From positions 1 through 24,207 of the forward strand of contig VBHI01000160.1 of NCBI GenBank assembly GCA_005881495.1: DNA of 24,207 nucleotides, written 5' to 3'. Every line of letters begins with the position of its first letter. Position 1 is the stretch's first letter. The DNA is from Chloroflexota bacterium. GTDB lineage: Bacteria; Chloroflexota; Ktedonobacteria; Ktedonobacterales; Ktedonobacteraceae. Of this stretch, positions 22,817 to 24,207 are shown one piece after another. The position numbers were made by a program, and so were the translations under genes. Under the pieces are notes generated by a model. That model had not been told where the DNA came from. It saw only the letters and a program-made list of their open reading frames with translations, and searched no databases.

Positions 22817-23072
22817 GTATTCTCACCTATCTTGCCCCGCGCGCCTCGGACTCAAGGTGCTGGCAGATATGGTACAATGGTTCATATGAGCAATTGATTT
22901 CTCCCATGCGGTCACCGGGCATTCAGCAGCACACATTGTGTACTCGCCGCATGGTGTTCCCTTTGCTTACAAGAAGTATAGGCCCTGACGCCGTCTCACG
23001 TAACTGGCATCCGAACTATTTCCACTAGGACTTTGGGCGTAGAGATGAACTGCGTCAACAGGAGGCGAGTAT
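22817..23072. repeat. Intergenic copy B of the duplicated receiver/regulator spacer
   Basis: Divergent spacer between receiver B and the NarL regulator, matching 15866-16128. It includes candidate receiver promoter boxes TTGCTC (22893-22888) and TATCTG (22869-22864) on the minus strand. The plus-strand half ends in AGGAGG before the regulator ATG. Block order is the same in both copies. Confidence 0.8.
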
Positions 23073-23723
23073 ATGACGATACGCATCGTGATTGCCGATG
23101 ACCATAGTGTGGTGCGTCGAGGACTGCGGATGTTCCTGAAGCAAGATCCAGAGCTAGAGGTGGTGGGCGAAGCCACAAATGGGGCAGAGGCAGTGCACCT
23201 GGCACGGCTACTCCTGCCAGATATAGTCTTGATGGACCTCTTGATGCCGGTGATGGACGGCATTACCGCGACGGCCACGATCCGGAGTGAGTTGCCTGAT
23301 ACAGAGGTGCTTGCCCTCACTAGCGTGCTGGAGGACGCCTCGGTAGTTGGCGCGGTGCGTGCGGGAGCCATCGGCTACCTGCTCAAGGATACGGATGCCG
23401 AGGCCCTGTGCCGGGCCATCAAAGCGGCAGGCGCTGGACAGGTGCAGTTGACACCCCAGGCAGCAGCGCGCCTGATGCAGGTCGTGAGTGTGCCTGAAAG
23501 CCCAGAGGCGCTGACCGAACGCGAGACCGACGTGCTGCGCCTGCTGGCACAGGGACAGGCCAACAAACAAATTGCCCGGAGTTTGAACATCGCGGAGAAG
23601 ACGGTCAAGGTGCATGTCAGCAACATCCTCTCGAAGCTTGGGGTGCAGAGCCGCACCCAGGCCACCCTGTACGCAATCCGCATCGGCCTGGTCTCTGCCA
23701 GTTCACCAGAAACGGCTAGATGA
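23073..23723 (+). CDS. NarL/FixJ-family response regulator
   Basis: 216 aa; AGGAGG upstream of the ATG. Receiver 1-120 with D9-D10, phospho-acceptor D55 in IVLMDLLMPV, T83 and K105 in GYLLKDTD. Linker, then LuxR-type HTH about 145-205: ALTERETDVLRLLAQGQANK, then QIARSLNIAEKTVKVHVSNI and LSKLGVQSRTQATLYA. It is a complete DNA-binding response regulator of the type paired with HisKA_3 kinases. A kinase start (GTG at 23736, GGGAG upstream) follows 12 bp later but that gene is broken, so this regulator may now depend on another kinase, such as the four-PAS kinase at 16236. Upstream it shares a control region with receiver B. Confidence 0.95.
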   Translation: MTIRIVIADDHSVVRRGLRMFLKQDPELEVVGEATNGAEAVHLARLLLPDIVLMDLLMPVMDGITATATIRSELPDTEVLALTSVLEDASVVGAVRAGAIGYLLKDTDAEALCRAIKAAGAGQVQLTPQAAARLMQVVSVPESPEALTERETDVLRLLAQGQANKQIARSLNIAEKTVKVHVSNILSKLGVQSRTQATLYAIRIGLVSASSPETAR

Positions 23724-23735
23724 GGGAGCCACATC

Positions 23736-24130
23736 GTGACTGCCGAACATAAGCAAGCAGCGAGTAGCACCTTTAGCACCTCTGTATTACCATATCGCTT
23801 CCAGGCTTTGTCTGTAGTGCGCTGGTCGCACAGATCTATCACTACCGGCGTGTGTCTAACGTAGTACAGCAGCAGCAGACGAAGTAGGTCGTCTTCGGTC
23901 TATCAATCGAGCTTGGTGATGTCCTGGTATTAGAGATATTCGCTAAGTTCTTTCCCTCGCTCGTACAAGGTCCATTTGCCGACTTGATTCTCGGTACTGC
24001 CCTCTACCTTGCTTTGCTCCTTATTCCGCTCTCGATCGGCGTTGCCATCCTGCGCTCGCGCCTCTCTGACATCGATCTCATCAACACAGGATATCCACCT
24101 TGCGGTCGCGTCTATGGTATCCTGTGTTGA
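23736..24130 (+). pseudogene. Remnant of a membrane sensor histidine kinase (N-terminal part)
   Basis: A GTG at 23736 with GGGAG opens a 42-codon frame that ends at 23862-23864. In another frame, from about 23786, there is ALVAQIYHYRRVSNVVQQQQTK, then a TAG (23885) where related kinases have Trp, then VVFGLSIELGDVLVLEIFAK, GTALYLALLLIPLSIGVAIL and RSRLSDIDLIN. The last is the standard LRxRLWDIDxxINRTLVYG junction of Chloroflexota NarL-type membrane kinases. After LIN the sequence runs into a 50-bp inverted-repeat unit and stops at 24128. No HisKA_3 or ATPase part is seen. So there is a frameshift, a nonsense codon and a 3' truncation. It follows the NarL regulator by 12 bp, its former operon partner. 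Confidence 0.8.
24081..24130. repeat. 50-bp unit with perfect 13-bp inverted repeats at the kinase breakpoint
   Basis: TCAACACAGGATA (24081-24093) and its exact inverse (24118-24130), 24 bp apart. The unit begins exactly where similarity to membrane kinases ends (after DLIN), and its right arm supplies the TGA stop. The spacer contains ACCTTGCGGTC, similar to the loop region of the hairpins at 3500-3520 and 1691-1728. It may be a small palindromic insertion. Confidence 0.55.
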
Positions 24131-24180
24131 CAAGGGTTGAAACGCCTATCTTCCGTCGTCTCGTCAAGAGGAGGAGAAGG

Positions 24181-24207
24181 ATGTATGAGACAGCTAGAAG
24201 ATCTTTT
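24181..24207 (+). CDS. Start of a further gene, cut by window edge
   Basis: A strong AGGAGGAG sits about 5 nt before the ATG at 24181 (MYETARRSF to the edge). A second ATG at 24185 in another frame (MRQLEDLF) is also possible. Nine codons are too few for any assignment. Confidence 0.35.

Noticed and set aside
23375..23842. 155-codon minus-strand ORF over the NarL regulator
   Set aside because: Antisense to a well-defined receiver/HTH protein and crosses the regulator-kinase junction.

Overview
The window looks like a piece of a large, repeat-rich genome of a Ktedonobacteria-type Chloroflexota bacterium (Ktedonobacter racemifer or a relative). This placement is an inference. It rests on the multi-PAS histidine kinases, NarL-type and stand-alone receivers, paired luciferase-like (possibly F420-dependent) oxidoreductases, the IS607-type element with TnpB, and many gene remnants. 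No rRNA, tRNA or CRISPR array was seen.

Positions 1-5400 hold small regulator/effector units. A PadR repressor and an FAD monooxygenase (cut by the left edge) form a minus-strand operon with a promoter/operator overlap. A repeat-bearing spacer follows, then a pentapeptide-repeat protein. Next is a MarR regulator with its own promoter/operator, followed by a DrrA/DrrB-type ABC exporter. A 28-bp direct repeat sits between marR and the exporter.

Positions 5400-12750 are metabolic and transport genes: a zinc-ribbon P-loop kinase-like protein, a two-domain ring-cleaving dioxygenase, a cyclase/kynurenine-formamidase-like hydrolase, a Bcr/CflA MFS exporter, a second MFS exporter broken by an internal deletion plus frameshift, and two tandem luciferase-like oxidoreductases. 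With the PadR and MarR units, this suggests handling of aromatic or quinone-like compounds and toxic small molecules.

Positions 12750-24207 are a two-component signalling region with heavy decay and duplication. It holds a PAS histidine kinase (HisKA), a truncated SARP-type DNA-binding domain, a stand-alone receiver, and a four-PAS/GAF NarL-type kinase. These are followed by a CAAX-protease/LuxR deletion scar, a decayed IS607-like element (tnpA with two frameshifts, tnpB with one), a small membrane protein, a second stand-alone receiver, a full NarL-type response regulator and a pseudogenised membrane kinase. The two receivers and their upstream intergenic regions are paralogous copies about 7 kb apart. 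One copy leads into the NarL regulator, and the other, after the equivalent start codon, into the four-PAS kinase.

The most notable observations are this duplicated receiver module with swapped downstream partner, the two kinases whose PAS domains carry in-frame internal deletions, the recombination scar at 19351-19358, and the IS607 element that retains an intact RuvC nuclease core despite its frameshifts. I did not find a clearly new defence or biosynthetic system. All similarity statements are from reading the sequence and memory of the families, not from searches.
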